Assembly: GCF_037948395.1 (NCBI RefSeq)
Contig: NZ_CP149940.1
Coordinates: 4,464,001 to 4,528,000, forward strand
Reading direction: 5' to 3'
Source of the DNA: Serratia nevei
GTDB taxonomy: Bacteria; Pseudomonadota; Gammaproteobacteria; Enterobacterales; Enterobacteriaceae
DNA length: 64,000 nucleotides
Shown here in pieces: positions 55,138-64,000 of the stretch. Position numbers and translations under genes: made by a program. The notes below the pieces were generated by a model. The model did no database searches. It worked only from the letters and a program-made list of their open reading frames with translations, and was not told where the DNA came from. Positions within the stretch are counted from its first letter, which is position 1, and each line of letters starts with the position of its first letter.

Positions 55138-57378
55138 TTAGTTTTTGCTTTGCATCCCCACACTTTTTAAATCGACCCCGTTTTGTGACAATGAGGCTCC
55201 CGTATAACTAATAGAGATACCAGTACTATCAATGCTACTACCGGTGGTGCCGATTCTACTGCCGGTGGCGCTGGTCGAAAAACCAGTGGTACTGGTCGAG
55301 GTACCCGTGGTACTGGTCGAGGTCCCCGTAGTACTGGTCGAGGTACCCGTAGTACTGGTCGAAGTGCCAGTGGTGCTGGTCGAAGTACCAGTGGTACTAG
55401 TAGAGGTCCCAGTAGTACTGACACTGATACCGGTAAAGCTGGTGCTGCTACCGGTCTGACTGGTGCTGACTCCGGTGAAGCTATTGCTAATCCCAGTCAT
55501 GCTATTGCTGTTACTCGTAAATGAATTACTTAACCCAGTCATTGAATTAGAAACACCAACACAACTCGAACTCATCCCCGTAAATGAGTTACTCAATCCT
55601 GTAAATGAAGAGCTAATCCCTGTAAAAGATGAAGACAAACCAGTAAACGAAGTGCTAATGCCAGTACAAGAGGTACTCGTACCAGTTGAACTAATACTTA
55701 TCCCGGTCTGAGAAGAACTTATTCCAGTAACTGAAGCTGAAAAACCTGTGATGCTAAAATTAAAATCCTTATAGGAGACATGATTGCTAAACCAATCTGT
55801 TGCTGTGTTATCAACCACATCAAACTTATCTCCTCCTACCTTTGATGCCTTATTACGCTCCACCGTGGTTTGCAGATCGCGCTCGGCGTGCAGCATGACG
55901 CGTTCGTTGTTGCGGTTGTCATCGAAGGTCAACTGGCTGGCATGCTGCGGCTTACCTGAGCGCAACGAACGCGACACCATCCCCGAGTAGTTGATGTATT
56001 CAGGCAATTGATAAGGCGGCGGGTTATCGCCGTTATAAACGATACCTGTCACCATCGGGCGATCGAGATCGCCGTCGACATAGGTCACCAACACTTCCTG
56101 GCCGACGCGCGGCATGGCGATCACGCCCCAGCCTTTCCCCGCCCAGGCCTGCACCACGCGGATCCAGCAAGAGCTGTCCTCTTCGGTGTTTTTGTAGCGA
56201 TCCCAGTGGAAGTGCACGCGAATGCGCGCAAACTTGTCGGTATGTACTTCGGAATTGGGCGCGCCGACCACGGTGGCGCTCTGGATGCCCGGCATCTGCG
56301 GCTTGGGCGTTTCGCGCAGCGGGCGGAACGCCACATCGTCGTTGAGCGCATTGAAACGGCAGGTCACGTTGCGACCGTCGCTGCTGCTGTCGGGACCGTC
56401 TTGCACGAACACATAGTCGCAACGGGTCAGCTTAAAGCGGCGGTTGCGGTTGGCGTCCGGGTGCAAAATCAAGGAGAAGTCCTTACCGGCCATCAGCCCG
56501 ACGGCGTTGCTCTCGCCAAACAGCAGATGACCATCGCTTTGCATTTCTTCCAGGCGCAACCGCGCCAGGTTCTCACCACGCTCGGTATCTATATAACCCG
56601 CCGCGTAGTCGTACCATTCCAGCGGCGTGTTCTGCAGGCCGAGGCGGCTCTCTTCCACCTTGGTTTGCAGGTTCTTGCGCGGGTTCTGGAAGTCGAAGTC
56701 ACGCAGCACGATTTCATTCGGACGCACTTTGCGGGAACGCTGGATGCGCTGGATCCCTTCGCGGATAGCGCGGTTTTCTTCGCTGTCCGGCATGAACGGC
56801 AACACGGCGTAACCGAAATCCAGATCGTCGAAATCCTGCCGGTCGGTGATCACCAGCGTGTGCTTATCCTCGGCGTGATCGAAGTAATACCAGATGCCTT
56901 CGTCTTCCAGCAGGCGGCTAATAAACGCGAAATCCGTTTCGGAAAATTGCACGCAATACTCACGCGTCGGATAGGTGCCTTGAATATCCAGACGGTAGTC
57001 GGCAAAGCCATAGCGAGAGAAGATTTGCTCGATGATGTCGAGCACGTTCAGATCCTGGAAAATACGGCTGTTGCGGTTCTGCATCAAAAACCACAGCCAG
57101 GTGCTCAGCTCCAGTTTGTACACGAACTTATCCTGATGCTGCCCCGCATCGGACGCGCCGATCACGTAAGCATAGAAAGGCCGCGAGCCGAAATCCGGCC
57201 TTTCTATCTGGATGCGGATCCCTTCACCCAGCAAGGATTCATAATCCACGTCCGCCTGTTCGCATTCGAATTCGAGCGAATATTGCGAGTTGCTCGACAA
57301 CCCTTCTTGGGTGGTGAAGCTGAGTGGAAACGCATTTAATTCGGCTAACACCGGGTTATCAATTTCGATTAAAGGCAT
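55138..57378 (-). CDS. tssI: T6SS spike protein VgrG with heptapeptide-repeat tail
   Basis: A 746-residue VgrG that forms the trimeric puncturing spike. The gp27-like domain (about 1-340) and the gp5 OB-like domain (ARIRVHFHWDRYK, CWIRVVQAWAGKGWGVIAMPRVGQEVLVTYVDGDLDRP) are canonical. After VSYKDFNFS the usual DUF2345/gp5 needle is replaced by 27 heptapeptides of pattern TGxSxSx (about residues 540-730). They include six identical TGTSTST units and end in QNGVDLKSVGMQSKN. No known toxin domain is present. The repeats probably extend the beta-helical needle. The ribosome site GAGAGG precedes ATG 57378. Confidence 0.95.
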   Translation of the reverse strand: MPLIEIDNPVLAELNAFPLSFTTQEGLSSNSQYSLEFECEQADVDYESLLGEGIRIQIERPDFGSRPFYAYVIGASDAGQHQDKFVYKLELSTWLWFLMQNRNSRIFQDLNVLDIIEQIFSRYGFADYRLDIQGTYPTREYCVQFSETDFAFISRLLEDEGIWYYFDHAEDKHTLVITDRQDFDDLDFGYAVLPFMPDSEENRAIREGIQRIQRSRKVRPNEIVLRDFDFQNPRKNLQTKVEESRLGLQNTPLEWYDYAAGYIDTERGENLARLRLEEMQSDGHLLFGESNAVGLMAGKDFSLILHPDANRNRRFKLTRCDYVFVQDGPDSSSDGRNVTCRFNALNDDVAFRPLRETPKPQMPGIQSATVVGAPNSEVHTDKFARIRVHFHWDRYKNTEEDSSCWIRVVQAWAGKGWGVIAMPRVGQEVLVTYVDGDLDRPMVTGIVYNGDNPPPYQLPEYINYSGMVSRSLRSGKPQHASQLTFDDNRNNERVMLHAERDLQTTVERNKASKVGGDKFDVVDNTATDWFSNHVSYKDFNFSITGFSASVTGISSSQTGISISSTGTSTSCTGISTSFTGLSSSFTGISSSFTGLSNSFTGMSSSCVGVSNSMTGLSNSFTSNSNSMTGISNSFTGVSTSQTGSSTSFTGISVSTTGTSTSTTGTSTSTTGTSTSTTGTSTSTTGTSTSTTGTSTSTTGFSTSATGSRIGTTGSSIDSTGISISYTGASLSQNGVDLKSVGMQSKN
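55200..55760 (-). repeat. 21-bp tandem repeats encoding the VgrG TGxSxSx tail
   Basis: About 27 copies of a 21-bp unit. The units at about 55250-55410 are nearly identical (plus-strand core GTACTGGTCGAGGTACCCGT) and those toward 55750 are diverged. Near-identity in the middle and divergence at the ends suggest ongoing copy-number change. Confidence 0.9.
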
Positions 57379-57442
57379 AACAACCTCTCTGATCCGATAT
57401 CGAACCCCGCCCCGCGTTTGCGGGCCGGCGGTAAATTAAAAA

Positions 57443-60028
57443 TCAGTCGAAATAAACACTTAAGCTATCGTTCTCGACCATGAGTTGGATATTCTGCAGT
57501 TCCTGTCCCGTCCGTTTGCGCTGCAGCACTTCATTGCTGATCGGCGGCAAGATCGCCTGCTGCAGCAGCGACTCGACCGCTCTTCCGCGCGATGGATGGG
57601 CGCTGATGCGTTTGGCGATCCAGCCTGGGATGTCGCCCTCCAGCACCAGCGACACGCCCACTTCTTTGTGCAAACGCTGCTGTAAACGTGAAATCTGTTT
57701 GGTGGCGATATGGGTTATCGCTTCGGTGGAAAGCGGCACGTAAGGAATGACGTTCATGCGCGCCAACAGCGCCGCCGGGAAAAAGCGCGCCAGGACGTCG
57801 TGCAGCATCGGGCGCAACGCCTCGGTTTTCAGCTCCGGCGTTTCCGCCAGCGTCGCTTCTATTTCGCCGGCGCCGATGTTGCTGGTCATCAAAATAAAGC
57901 ACTGGCGGAAGCTGATCATGCGGCCCTCGCCGTCCTCCATCACGCCCTTGTCGAAGACTTGATAGAACGCTTCATGGATATCGGGATGCGCCTTGTCGAA
58001 TTCGTCGAGCAGCACGATGGAATAGGGTTTGCGCCGCACCGCCTCCGTCAATTTGCCGCCCTTGCCATAGCCGACATAGCCCGGCGGCGCCCCCTTCAGC
58101 GTGGAGACGGTGTGCGACTCTTGAAACTCGCTCATATTGAAGACGATCAGGTTATGCGCGCCGCCGTACATCGCCTCCGCCAGGGCGAACGCGGTCTCCG
58201 TTTTGCCGACGCCGCTCGGGCCGGACAGCATGAAAACGCCCAACGGCCGATCGTGCGCCTGGATGCCGGCGCGGGAGATCCTCACCGCCTGCGCGATTTC
58301 GTCGATCGCCGTCTGCTGGCCGAAAATCTGGCGACTCAGCAGTTGGTTGAGGTTGAGCGCATTGTCCAGATCGCTTTGCAGCATGCGGCCGGTGGGGATG
58401 CCGGTCCAATCCGACAACACCTCCGCCACGACGCGATCGTCCACCCACGGATACACCAGCGGCAGACCGCCGTCCTGCAGCTCGCCCAACTCGGTGGCCA
58501 GCTGCGGCAAACGATCCGGCGACTGCTGCTCTGCATCGAGCAAGGTGGTGACCGCCTGCTGCTCCTGCGCCTGCCGCTGACGCAGCGCATCCAGCTCTCC
58601 TTCCATCTCGCTGAGCGTCTGCTGCAATTCGCTGATGCGGGTGAGCGCCAGATCGTCGAATTTGCTTTCTTCCTGCAGGCCGTGCATTTCGGTACGCTTC
58701 ACCGCCAGCCCGGCCTCGAGCGACTCGATTTTTTCAGGCTGCGCATGCTGGCTCAGCGCCACCCGCGCGCAGGCGGTGTCCAGCAGGCTGATGGCCTTGT
58801 CCGGCAGCTGCCGCGACGGCAGATGGCGCAGCGATAAATGCACCGCCGCCTGCAGCGCCGACTCGCGGATCTTGACGCTGTGGTGCTGCGCAAAATGCGG
58901 GGCGATGGCGCGCATCATGTTCACCGCATTCTCTTCGTCCGGCTCTGAAACCAGCACGTACTGGAAACGGCGCGTCAGCGCGGCATCCGGCTCGATGAAC
59001 TGTTTGTATTCCGACCAGGTGGTCGCCGCCACCATGCGCAGCGCGCCCCTGGCCAGCATCGGTTTCAACAGGTTGACGGCGTCGCCGGTGCCGGCCTGCC
59101 CGCCGGCGCCCACCAGCGTATGCGCCTCGTCGCAGAACAAAATCACCGGCACGGCCGAATGCGCGATGGCGTCGATCAGCGCTTTCAGGCGCGATTCGAA
59201 TTCGCCCCGCATGCTCGCCCCGGCCTGCATGCGCCCCAGATCCAAAGACAGCAGCCGGGCGCCCTGCAGCAGCGGCGGCACCTGCCCTTGGGCTATCTTG
59301 CAGGCCAGCGCTTCCGCCACGGCCGTTTTGCCGACCCCGGCTTCGCCCACCAAAATCGGGTTGTTCTGCCGACGGCGCAGCAAAATGTCGATCACCTGGC
59401 GCAGCTCCGCTTCGCGGCCAATCACCGGGTCGATTTCACCGTCGCGCGCCTGACGAGTCAGGTCCGCACACCATTTATCGAGTATCTCGACCGTCTCGGG
59501 CGCATCCGGCGCCTCGCCGAGCGCGCCGTAGCTTTCTTCTTCTTCCTCCTCGTGTTCGACAGACTCCGCCAGAATCGCCGGGTAGTCGTCGAACAGCTGC
59601 GGGATCGGCAGTTTTTTAAACTCTTCGCTCAGCCGGTACAGGCTGCGCTGCAGCGTGGGATCCTGCAGAATGCCGACCAGGATATGGATGGTGCGCACGC
59701 CGCCGGACGGCGTTTCGGCGAGCTGGCTCATCAGCAGGCCTCTTTCCACCACCGTTTCCAGTTGCGTCGACAGATCCACCACCGCATTCGTCCGGTTTGG
59801 CAAGGTATGGAGAATGCGATCCAACGCATCGCTTACGCGCTGAATATTGATCGCGTAGTGCGCCAGGATCAGCGGCAAGTCGCCGCGTTCTTTGTCCACC
59901 AGGACTTTCAGCCAGTGTTCAAGCTCCACGTATTCGTGCCTGAAGGTCCGGCACAGCTTGGTGGCTTCAACGAAGGACTGATAAGCAAAGTGGCCCAATC
60001 GCGAAAAAAGACGTTCTCGTTGATACAC
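57443..60028 (-). CDS. clpV: T6SS ClpV ATPase TssH
   Basis: An 861-residue AAA+ disaggregase that recycles the contracted TssB/TssC sheath. It has an N-terminal Clp-N domain, then AAA1 with Walker A GEAGVGKTA (near residue 230) and Walker B ILFCDEAHTLVGAG, a coiled-coil middle region, and AAA2 with LSGPSGVGKTETAF and VLLDEFDKAHPD. A ClpB-type C-terminal domain follows. The length fits ClpV. An acidic EEEEEE stretch follows the N-domain. The start is GTG 60028 with AAGGA 8 bp upstream, 16 bp after the tssG stop. Confidence 0.96.
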   Translation of the reverse strand: MYQRERLFSRLGHFAYQSFVEATKLCRTFRHEYVELEHWLKVLVDKERGDLPLILAHYAINIQRVSDALDRILHTLPNRTNAVVDLSTQLETVVERGLLMSQLAETPSGGVRTIHILVGILQDPTLQRSLYRLSEEFKKLPIPQLFDDYPAILAESVEHEEEEEESYGALGEAPDAPETVEILDKWCADLTRQARDGEIDPVIGREAELRQVIDILLRRRQNNPILVGEAGVGKTAVAEALACKIAQGQVPPLLQGARLLSLDLGRMQAGASMRGEFESRLKALIDAIAHSAVPVILFCDEAHTLVGAGGQAGTGDAVNLLKPMLARGALRMVAATTWSEYKQFIEPDAALTRRFQYVLVSEPDEENAVNMMRAIAPHFAQHHSVKIRESALQAAVHLSLRHLPSRQLPDKAISLLDTACARVALSQHAQPEKIESLEAGLAVKRTEMHGLQEESKFDDLALTRISELQQTLSEMEGELDALRQRQAQEQQAVTTLLDAEQQSPDRLPQLATELGELQDGGLPLVYPWVDDRVVAEVLSDWTGIPTGRMLQSDLDNALNLNQLLSRQIFGQQTAIDEIAQAVRISRAGIQAHDRPLGVFMLSGPSGVGKTETAFALAEAMYGGAHNLIVFNMSEFQESHTVSTLKGAPPGYVGYGKGGKLTEAVRRKPYSIVLLDEFDKAHPDIHEAFYQVFDKGVMEDGEGRMISFRQCFILMTSNIGAGEIEATLAETPELKTEALRPMLHDVLARFFPAALLARMNVIPYVPLSTEAITHIATKQISRLQQRLHKEVGVSLVLEGDIPGWIAKRISAHPSRGRAVESLLQQAILPPISNEVLQRKRTGQELQNIQLMVENDSLSVYFD

Positions 60029-60044
60029 CTTAAATTTCCTTATA

Positions 60045-61073
60045 TTAAGTTGTTGATTGATAAACCAGCTGCCTAAACGTCCCTGTCTTAGGTTTCAGCC
60101 AGCTGTCTTTACTCAGCGACTTGCCGCCCAGCTGCGCCGCCATGCCCGGCTCCGTGGCGATCAGCAGGCTGACGTCCAACATCAGCTGATGGCTCGTGAA
60201 GTCATGGCAGATGCTCACCAGCGCCTGCAACCGCCGGCTGCCGCGCTGATACTGCTGATAATGCGGGGCCCCCAGCGGCCCGATTTGAATATGCGCGCCG
60301 TACTGGGCATCGAAAAAGCGGCTACCGATGCGCGTGCTCCCCAGCTTGCCCAGCTTTTGGCTGCCGTTTTTTTTGCCGTCGTCGATCCATTTGGCGTAGC
60401 GCGGCGTAATTTCGATGGGAACGGCGAAGTAGGCCGCCAGCATCTTGTTAAGCTGGCGCAGCGAGCGGCGGCCCGGCAGATAAATGCCGGGGTAGGCTTC
60501 GCGCAGGCGCTGGATATGCGGGTTCACGGCCAACGTCGTGTCGACGCCCACCGTCTGCCGCAGATGATGCAAGAACGGGTTTTTGTCTTCGTCATGGTCA
60601 TGCCCGATCATCGCCTTCAGCTGCGCCCAGGCCCGGTAATGCAGTACGGCGAAGCGCTGGCTGACGATGCCGACGAACTGCTGGAACGCCTGATTACGCC
60701 TGGCGATGACTTCGGTGCGCGCATGCTCGGTCACATGGATCGGCAGCGGGCCGTAAGGGGCGAACATGCCGAAATGCCGCGCCTGAATCAGCACCTGCGT
60801 AGGGCGTTGTACGATGGAGGCGATTTCACGCGAGGCAAAGCCCATATCCGCCGGCTGAGTGATGCAGAGCCTTTCGCGGCTGCGATCGTTGGAGACGCCG
60901 AGCCGCGGCGCATCCGGCTGCGCACGCTCGATGCGCCGCAACAGCTCGAAGAAATCCTGCCGATTGGACAGCCCGCGGATTTCGGCCTGGTTCACGCTTT
61001 CGCCTTGGGCTCCCGGCGTCGGCGCCGGTTCCAACGACAGCGCCGTTTCGCGCATCAGCGACATATCAGCCAT
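60045..61073 (-). CDS. tssG: T6SS baseplate protein TssG
   Basis: A 342-residue baseplate wedge protein. FFELLRRIERAQPDAPRLGVSNDRSRERL, the HFGMFAPYGPLPIHVTEHARTE motif and FQQFVGIVSQRFAVLHYRAW are typical of TssG. ATG 61073 overlaps the tssF stop by 8 bp and is preferred to the longer frame to 61109. It works with TssE, TssF and TssK to assemble the baseplate around the VgrG spike. Confidence 0.94.
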   Translation of the reverse strand: MADMSLMRETALSLEPAPTPGAQGESVNQAEIRGLSNRQDFFELLRRIERAQPDAPRLGVSNDRSRERLCITQPADMGFASREIASIVQRPTQVLIQARHFGMFAPYGPLPIHVTEHARTEVIARRNQAFQQFVGIVSQRFAVLHYRAWAQLKAMIGHDHDEDKNPFLHHLRQTVGVDTTLAVNPHIQRLREAYPGIYLPGRRSLRQLNKMLAAYFAVPIEITPRYAKWIDDGKKNGSQKLGKLGSTRIGSRFFDAQYGAHIQIGPLGAPHYQQYQRGSRRLQALVSICHDFTSHQLMLDVSLLIATEPGMAAQLGGKSLSKDSWLKPKTGTFRQLVYQSTT

Positions 61074-62907
61074 AGTAGAGTGCCCCCCAGTCGGCGTGGG
61101 TTTCCCCATCCAGCAACAGCTTCATGCTCAACGTTTGGTTCAAATCGCCGTATTGGCTGAGCGCGTGGTGCAATATTTTGCCGAACAGATAGGCGCCATG
61201 GTCGGCATGATGGTTGGCGCTCAAGTTGACGGCGATCTCGGCCCCGCGGATCCAGGCCAGCGGCCCCGGCCCCTGATTGCGTTCGAAGTGGTGCTCCACC
61301 CAGGCATTTTTGATGCTGGCGATGCGTTTGCGCTGGCTTGAGTCATCCTGATGGCAGAACAACGACAGCCAATCGCGCAACAGCGCCGAACAATCCTGAA
61401 CGTCCGGGCGCGCATGGCGCAAAGGATTGGAGGCCAGCATCTGAATCGCTTGCCACGCCTGGCTGATGTTGGGCACCGCGACAGGGTTGCTCGGGTAGCG
61501 GACGATCTCCACCTGGTGGATCGGCATCGCCGTTTCCAGTTGGAAATGCGGTTGCTGAAGGTGCGCAGGCACCAGATGCCGTTCGCAGACCAGCGCCTCG
61601 ACGCTGAGCGACGTGATGTCGTCGATGTCGATACCGCTTTTGCCCGGCGAAATGGCGATGAAAGTATCTTCGTTGGGCAGATGCGGGTTGTTGTATTTGG
61701 ATGGCGACGGCTCGCGACGACGCTGCAGCGTATAACCCGCCGGCTCCCGTTCACAGTCGTAATGCACATCGGCCTGCAGCGAAGAGAAAATCACCGGGTT
61801 GCCGTCCGGCAACATGCCTTTCACCTGTTTAACGCTATGTATCTCATACAGCGAGGTGTTCAAACGGTCGACCACCAGCTGGTGCTCGGTGCGCTCACCC
61901 GTCAACAGCACCGGCGAGCAATGGCGGCGATACAGGTTGATGACCGGGGTCGCGAAAAGATGAAAATCCCTGGCGTTGACGCGACCGATCAGAGTCAGTG
62001 GGCGTTGCTCAAGAGCAAACAAGATCTCGAACTCATGGACACGTTCGCATTGGCGCAGAAAATCCTGTACGCCATGCAGCTCGAGGCTGAAGAAGCGGCT
62101 CGGTGCCGCAAAGTATTCGCGCATCAGCCGGTTGCCGGGCAATTCCCCTACCGCGGTGGGCAACAATGCCTCTTCGTCGCCGACGCCGCCCAGGCGCAGG
62201 CTTTCCGGTTGCAAGACTTTGACGACTGGCCGGTCATCGTTTTTCGCCCATAGCACGATGCGCAAGGTGCGATTAAGCAGCGCGGCCATCAGCTGGTTGG
62301 CCCGCACCGTATCTTCCGCCAACGTCAGGTGCAAGGGTTCGAGGTCCAGTTCCGAGACGGGCAACACGCCGTGCGTGGTCAGGCCGATTCTGACGTAGGC
62401 CGAACAGTCTTGCATATGCCTGGCGGCGCCGTCAGGCAGATGATGAGGCGGCAAAATTTCACATTCCGCCAATGAAATCTCAACGGGCTGCACTTTAATA
62501 TGCCGCGCCGTGGTGAAGGTGGCGGGTTTGTTGTTCAGCGAGATATCGTTGAGGGTCATTCGGCTTCCCCGCGGCAGATCGACCTGGCTGTGCCACTGGG
62601 GGAAAGAGAGATCGGGCTTAATCGCGACGGTGGCGATCGCGGGAACCGGCGTGTACCACAAGGGCGCCAGGCGCGAAAGCATTTGCAAGGCGAATTCTGG
62701 CTGCTCGTTGTTCAGTTTTTCCTGGATGCGGGTGCAAAGAAAAGCGGAGCCCTCCAACAGACGCTCGACGAAAGGATCCAGCACGCCGTCGATATGCATG
62801 CCCAAATGCTGAGCGACCTGAGGATGAGAAGAGGCAAATTGACGACCGGCCTCGCGAAAATAACGCAGCTCATCATTATATAATTGGAGAAAGCGCTCAC
62901 TGAACAT
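61066..62907 (-). CDS. tssF: T6SS baseplate protein TssF
   Basis: A 613-residue baseplate subunit with the family start FSERFLQLYNDELRYFREAGRQFASSHPQVAQHLGM and core RIQEKLNNEQPEFALQMLSRLAPLWYTPVPAIA. ATG 62907 follows AGAGG at 5 bp; the GTG at 62913 lies within that ribosome site. Length is normal. It sits between tssE and tssG with short or overlapping junctions. Confidence 0.95.
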   Translation of the reverse strand: MFSERFLQLYNDELRYFREAGRQFASSHPQVAQHLGMHIDGVLDPFVERLLEGSAFLCTRIQEKLNNEQPEFALQMLSRLAPLWYTPVPAIATVAIKPDLSFPQWHSQVDLPRGSRMTLNDISLNNKPATFTTARHIKVQPVEISLAECEILPPHHLPDGAARHMQDCSAYVRIGLTTHGVLPVSELDLEPLHLTLAEDTVRANQLMAALLNRTLRIVLWAKNDDRPVVKVLQPESLRLGGVGDEEALLPTAVGELPGNRLMREYFAAPSRFFSLELHGVQDFLRQCERVHEFEILFALEQRPLTLIGRVNARDFHLFATPVINLYRRHCSPVLLTGERTEHQLVVDRLNTSLYEIHSVKQVKGMLPDGNPVIFSSLQADVHYDCEREPAGYTLQRRREPSPSKYNNPHLPNEDTFIAISPGKSGIDIDDITSLSVEALVCERHLVPAHLQQPHFQLETAMPIHQVEIVRYPSNPVAVPNISQAWQAIQMLASNPLRHARPDVQDCSALLRDWLSLFCHQDDSSQRKRIASIKNAWVEHHFERNQGPGPLAWIRGAEIAVNLSANHHADHGAYLFGKILHHALSQYGDLNQTLSMKLLLDGETHADWGALYYG

Positions 62908-62918
62908 AGTCACCTCTA

Positions 62919-63365
62919 TTAATCAAATACGTGTACGGCGCCACAGGAATAATCAAGAGCTATGCGCAAATTAACCAGCATTTCGTCACCCGGTAATGAG
63001 CAAGTGCCATAGATATCAAATAATATTGCCAATACATACGATTGACGTTCATTCACGACCGGCACCACGCGAATCGTTTTCGGATCCAATCTCGGCTCAA
63101 AAGAAGTAATAATTCTTTGTATATGTCTCGCCAACGTTAGCGGATCGGTATTAATGGGTATTCGTTGGCTCAGCGACGGCAGACCATAATTCAATACCGA
63201 GCTTTCGCTATGCGCATAATCGTGAAGTTTTAAATCTGCGCTGCGCGATGCGTCATTCAATAAGAATTCGATATCGCGCACCAGGACGCGCCGCCAATTA
63301 TCGGCGCTGCCGCTTTGACTTCTCACGCTGAGCTTATCGAATAGCATGGGTAATGACGCTTTCAT
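62919..63365 (-). CDS. tssE: T6SS baseplate protein TssE (gp25-like)
   Basis: A 148-residue gp25/GPW-family protein. FDKLSVRSQSG, VRDIEFLLNDA, VLNYGLPSLS and RHIQRIITSFEPRLDPKTIRVVPV match TssE, which initiates sheath polymerisation at the baseplate. The ATG has GAGGTG upstream. It is separated from hcp by a strong hairpin and from tssF by about 11 bp. Confidence 0.95.
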   Translation of the reverse strand: MKASLPMLFDKLSVRSQSGSADNWRRVLVRDIEFLLNDASRSADLKLHDYAHSESSVLNYGLPSLSQRIPINTDPLTLARHIQRIITSFEPRLDPKTIRVVPVVNERQSYVLAILFDIYGTCSLPGDEMLVNLRIALDYSCGAVHVFD

Positions 63366-63389
63366 TTAACACCTCGCGGTAATGAGTGT

Positions 63390-63416
63390 GTCTGCCCGCA
63401 AGATCTGCGGGCAGAC
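63390..63416. terminator. Strong hairpin between hcp and tssE
   Basis: A perfect 10-bp stem GTCTGCCCGC/GCGGGCAGAC with a 7-nt loop in the 81-bp gap, without a T-tract on the minus strand. It more likely stabilises hcp mRNA or reduces read-through than fully terminates, since the operon continues. Confidence 0.65.
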
Positions 63417-63446
63417 GGCCTGCAATAAGTGTTACGACATCAATGA

Positions 63447-63971
63447 TCAGATGCGGGCGTTAAGCTTGAGGTCATACCCCGTCTTAATCACCGCACCCAT
63501 GGAGCCATCGTTGTTTTGCTCTTTGTACTCAACTTCGATACGTGCGAAATTCAGCTTGATAACATCGGTGGGCAGCACGGTATCGATTTCAGTACCGATG
63601 GTGGAGTTCAGCGGCATATTACCCACGGTCTTGAATGAGGAAACCAGGCAGTTACTGAAGGTCACGGCAATAAAATCTTGCTGACCCTGGCCTGATTTAC
63701 GGCAAACAAGTTTTGCCTGAGGAATATGCTCGCCGGTGGCGCACATCAGAAACAGCTTCGGCGAAGCCTTATTGCTCACCATACGGAATTCAAAGTCTTT
63801 CATTTCGACTTTGCCGGAACCACCGCCGCTGCCGAATCCCCAGCGCCCGGCATTTTCCTCCGCCCATTGCCAGGCTTGCAGCTGAATCCATCCCGGATAA
63901 GTTTGGTCAGGGGATTCACCGTCAACACCTTCAATCTTCAAAAAATAGTCTACTAAAGCTTTAGTGCTCAT
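63447..63971 (-). CDS. hcp: T6SS tube protein Hcp (TssD)
   Basis: A 174-residue Hcp1-family protein forming the hexameric rings of the inner tube. DYFLKIEGVDGESPDQTYPGWIQLQAWQW, KVEMKDFEFRMVSNKASPKLFLMCATGEHI and FARIEVEYKEQNNDGSMG are family signatures. It is complete, with AAGGAGACAAAAATG at the start. It is followed by a hairpin before tssE. tssB and tssC are expected just beyond the right edge. Confidence 0.96.
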   Translation of the reverse strand: MSTKALVDYFLKIEGVDGESPDQTYPGWIQLQAWQWAEENAGRWGFGSGGGSGKVEMKDFEFRMVSNKASPKLFLMCATGEHIPQAKLVCRKSGQGQQDFIAVTFSNCLVSSFKTVGNMPLNSTIGTEIDTVLPTDVIKLNFARIEVEYKEQNNDGSMGAVIKTGYDLKLNARI

Positions 63972-64000
63972 TTTTGTCTCCTTGACTGATAGGTCCTACT

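Noticed and set aside
55232..55711. Plus-strand frames of repeating VPVVLVE units opposite the VgrG tail
   Set aside because: The repeats are the antisense reading of the 21-bp minisatellite; the minus-strand frame is continuous with VgrG.
43881..62907. Many long plus-strand frames opposite the T6SS genes (for example at 45552-46622, 51786-52931, 53827-55170, 56008-57339)
   Set aside because: All are antisense to confident T6SS genes, are Arg/Gln/His-rich and lack known domains or ribosome sites.

Overview
The window looks like an Enterobacterales chromosome, most likely Serratia or a close relative. This rests on the speC-tRNA-Phe (pheV-type) neighbourhood, the high-GC codon use of the speC and type VI genes, and the enterobacterial type of T6SS locus. 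The genus is an inference. A partial speC (1-1694, minus) and an intact tRNA-Phe (2396-2471) form the core edge.

From 2.6 to 26.8 kb lies an integrating conjugative element (ICE) remnant of the MPF-G / PAPI-1-SPI-7 kind. It has a tyrosine integrase beside the tRNA, a MobH/TraI_2-like relaxase homologue and a UvrD-like helicase. Next comes a four-gene signalling cassette (response regulator, GT9-like protein, molybdopterin-fold secreted protein, hybrid histidine kinase). A leftward accessory operon (17.7 to 11.7 kb) carries an ArdC antirestriction protein, DUF3085 and DUF1281 proteins, a reduced N6-methylase and several unknowns. A second tyrosine recombinase, a ribbon-helix-helix regulator, and TraG-N plus three PFL_4709-4711 family transfer genes follow. 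The rest of the conjugation module is missing, so the element is probably immobile.

The most unusual part is RNA. Eight accessory-operon genes each have their own leader of mutually exclusive hairpins: a terminator-like hairpin against a hairpin that hides the Shine-Dalgarno. The sequences differ but the pairing is kept. Two copies of a ~190-nt six-hairpin element flank the second recombinase. They show compensatory base changes, UUCG loops when read on the minus strand, and a TTGAC box at the same distance upstream. One copy faces a divergent promoter with a palindromic operator in front of the ribbon-helix-helix gene.

From 26.8 to 30.7 kb the DNA is AT-rich and decayed, with a frameshifted LysR gene and IS3 debris. 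From 30.7 to 43.3 kb is a cargo block, all on the minus strand: a large TccC-like Rhs protein split by a precise IS3-family insertion and a G9 frameshift, an NlpC/P60 protein with a C9 frameshift, two P47/OrfX-like (TULIP) paralogues and another IS3 remnant. From 43.5 kb to the end is a leftward T6SS operon (hcp, tssE, F, G, H, vgrG, DUF2169-pentapeptide, pentapeptide, DUF3540, DUF4150/PAAR-like, tssJ, K, L, M and a small downstream gene). Its VgrG ends in 27 TGxSxSx heptapeptide repeats. tssB and tssC, if present, lie beyond the right edge.
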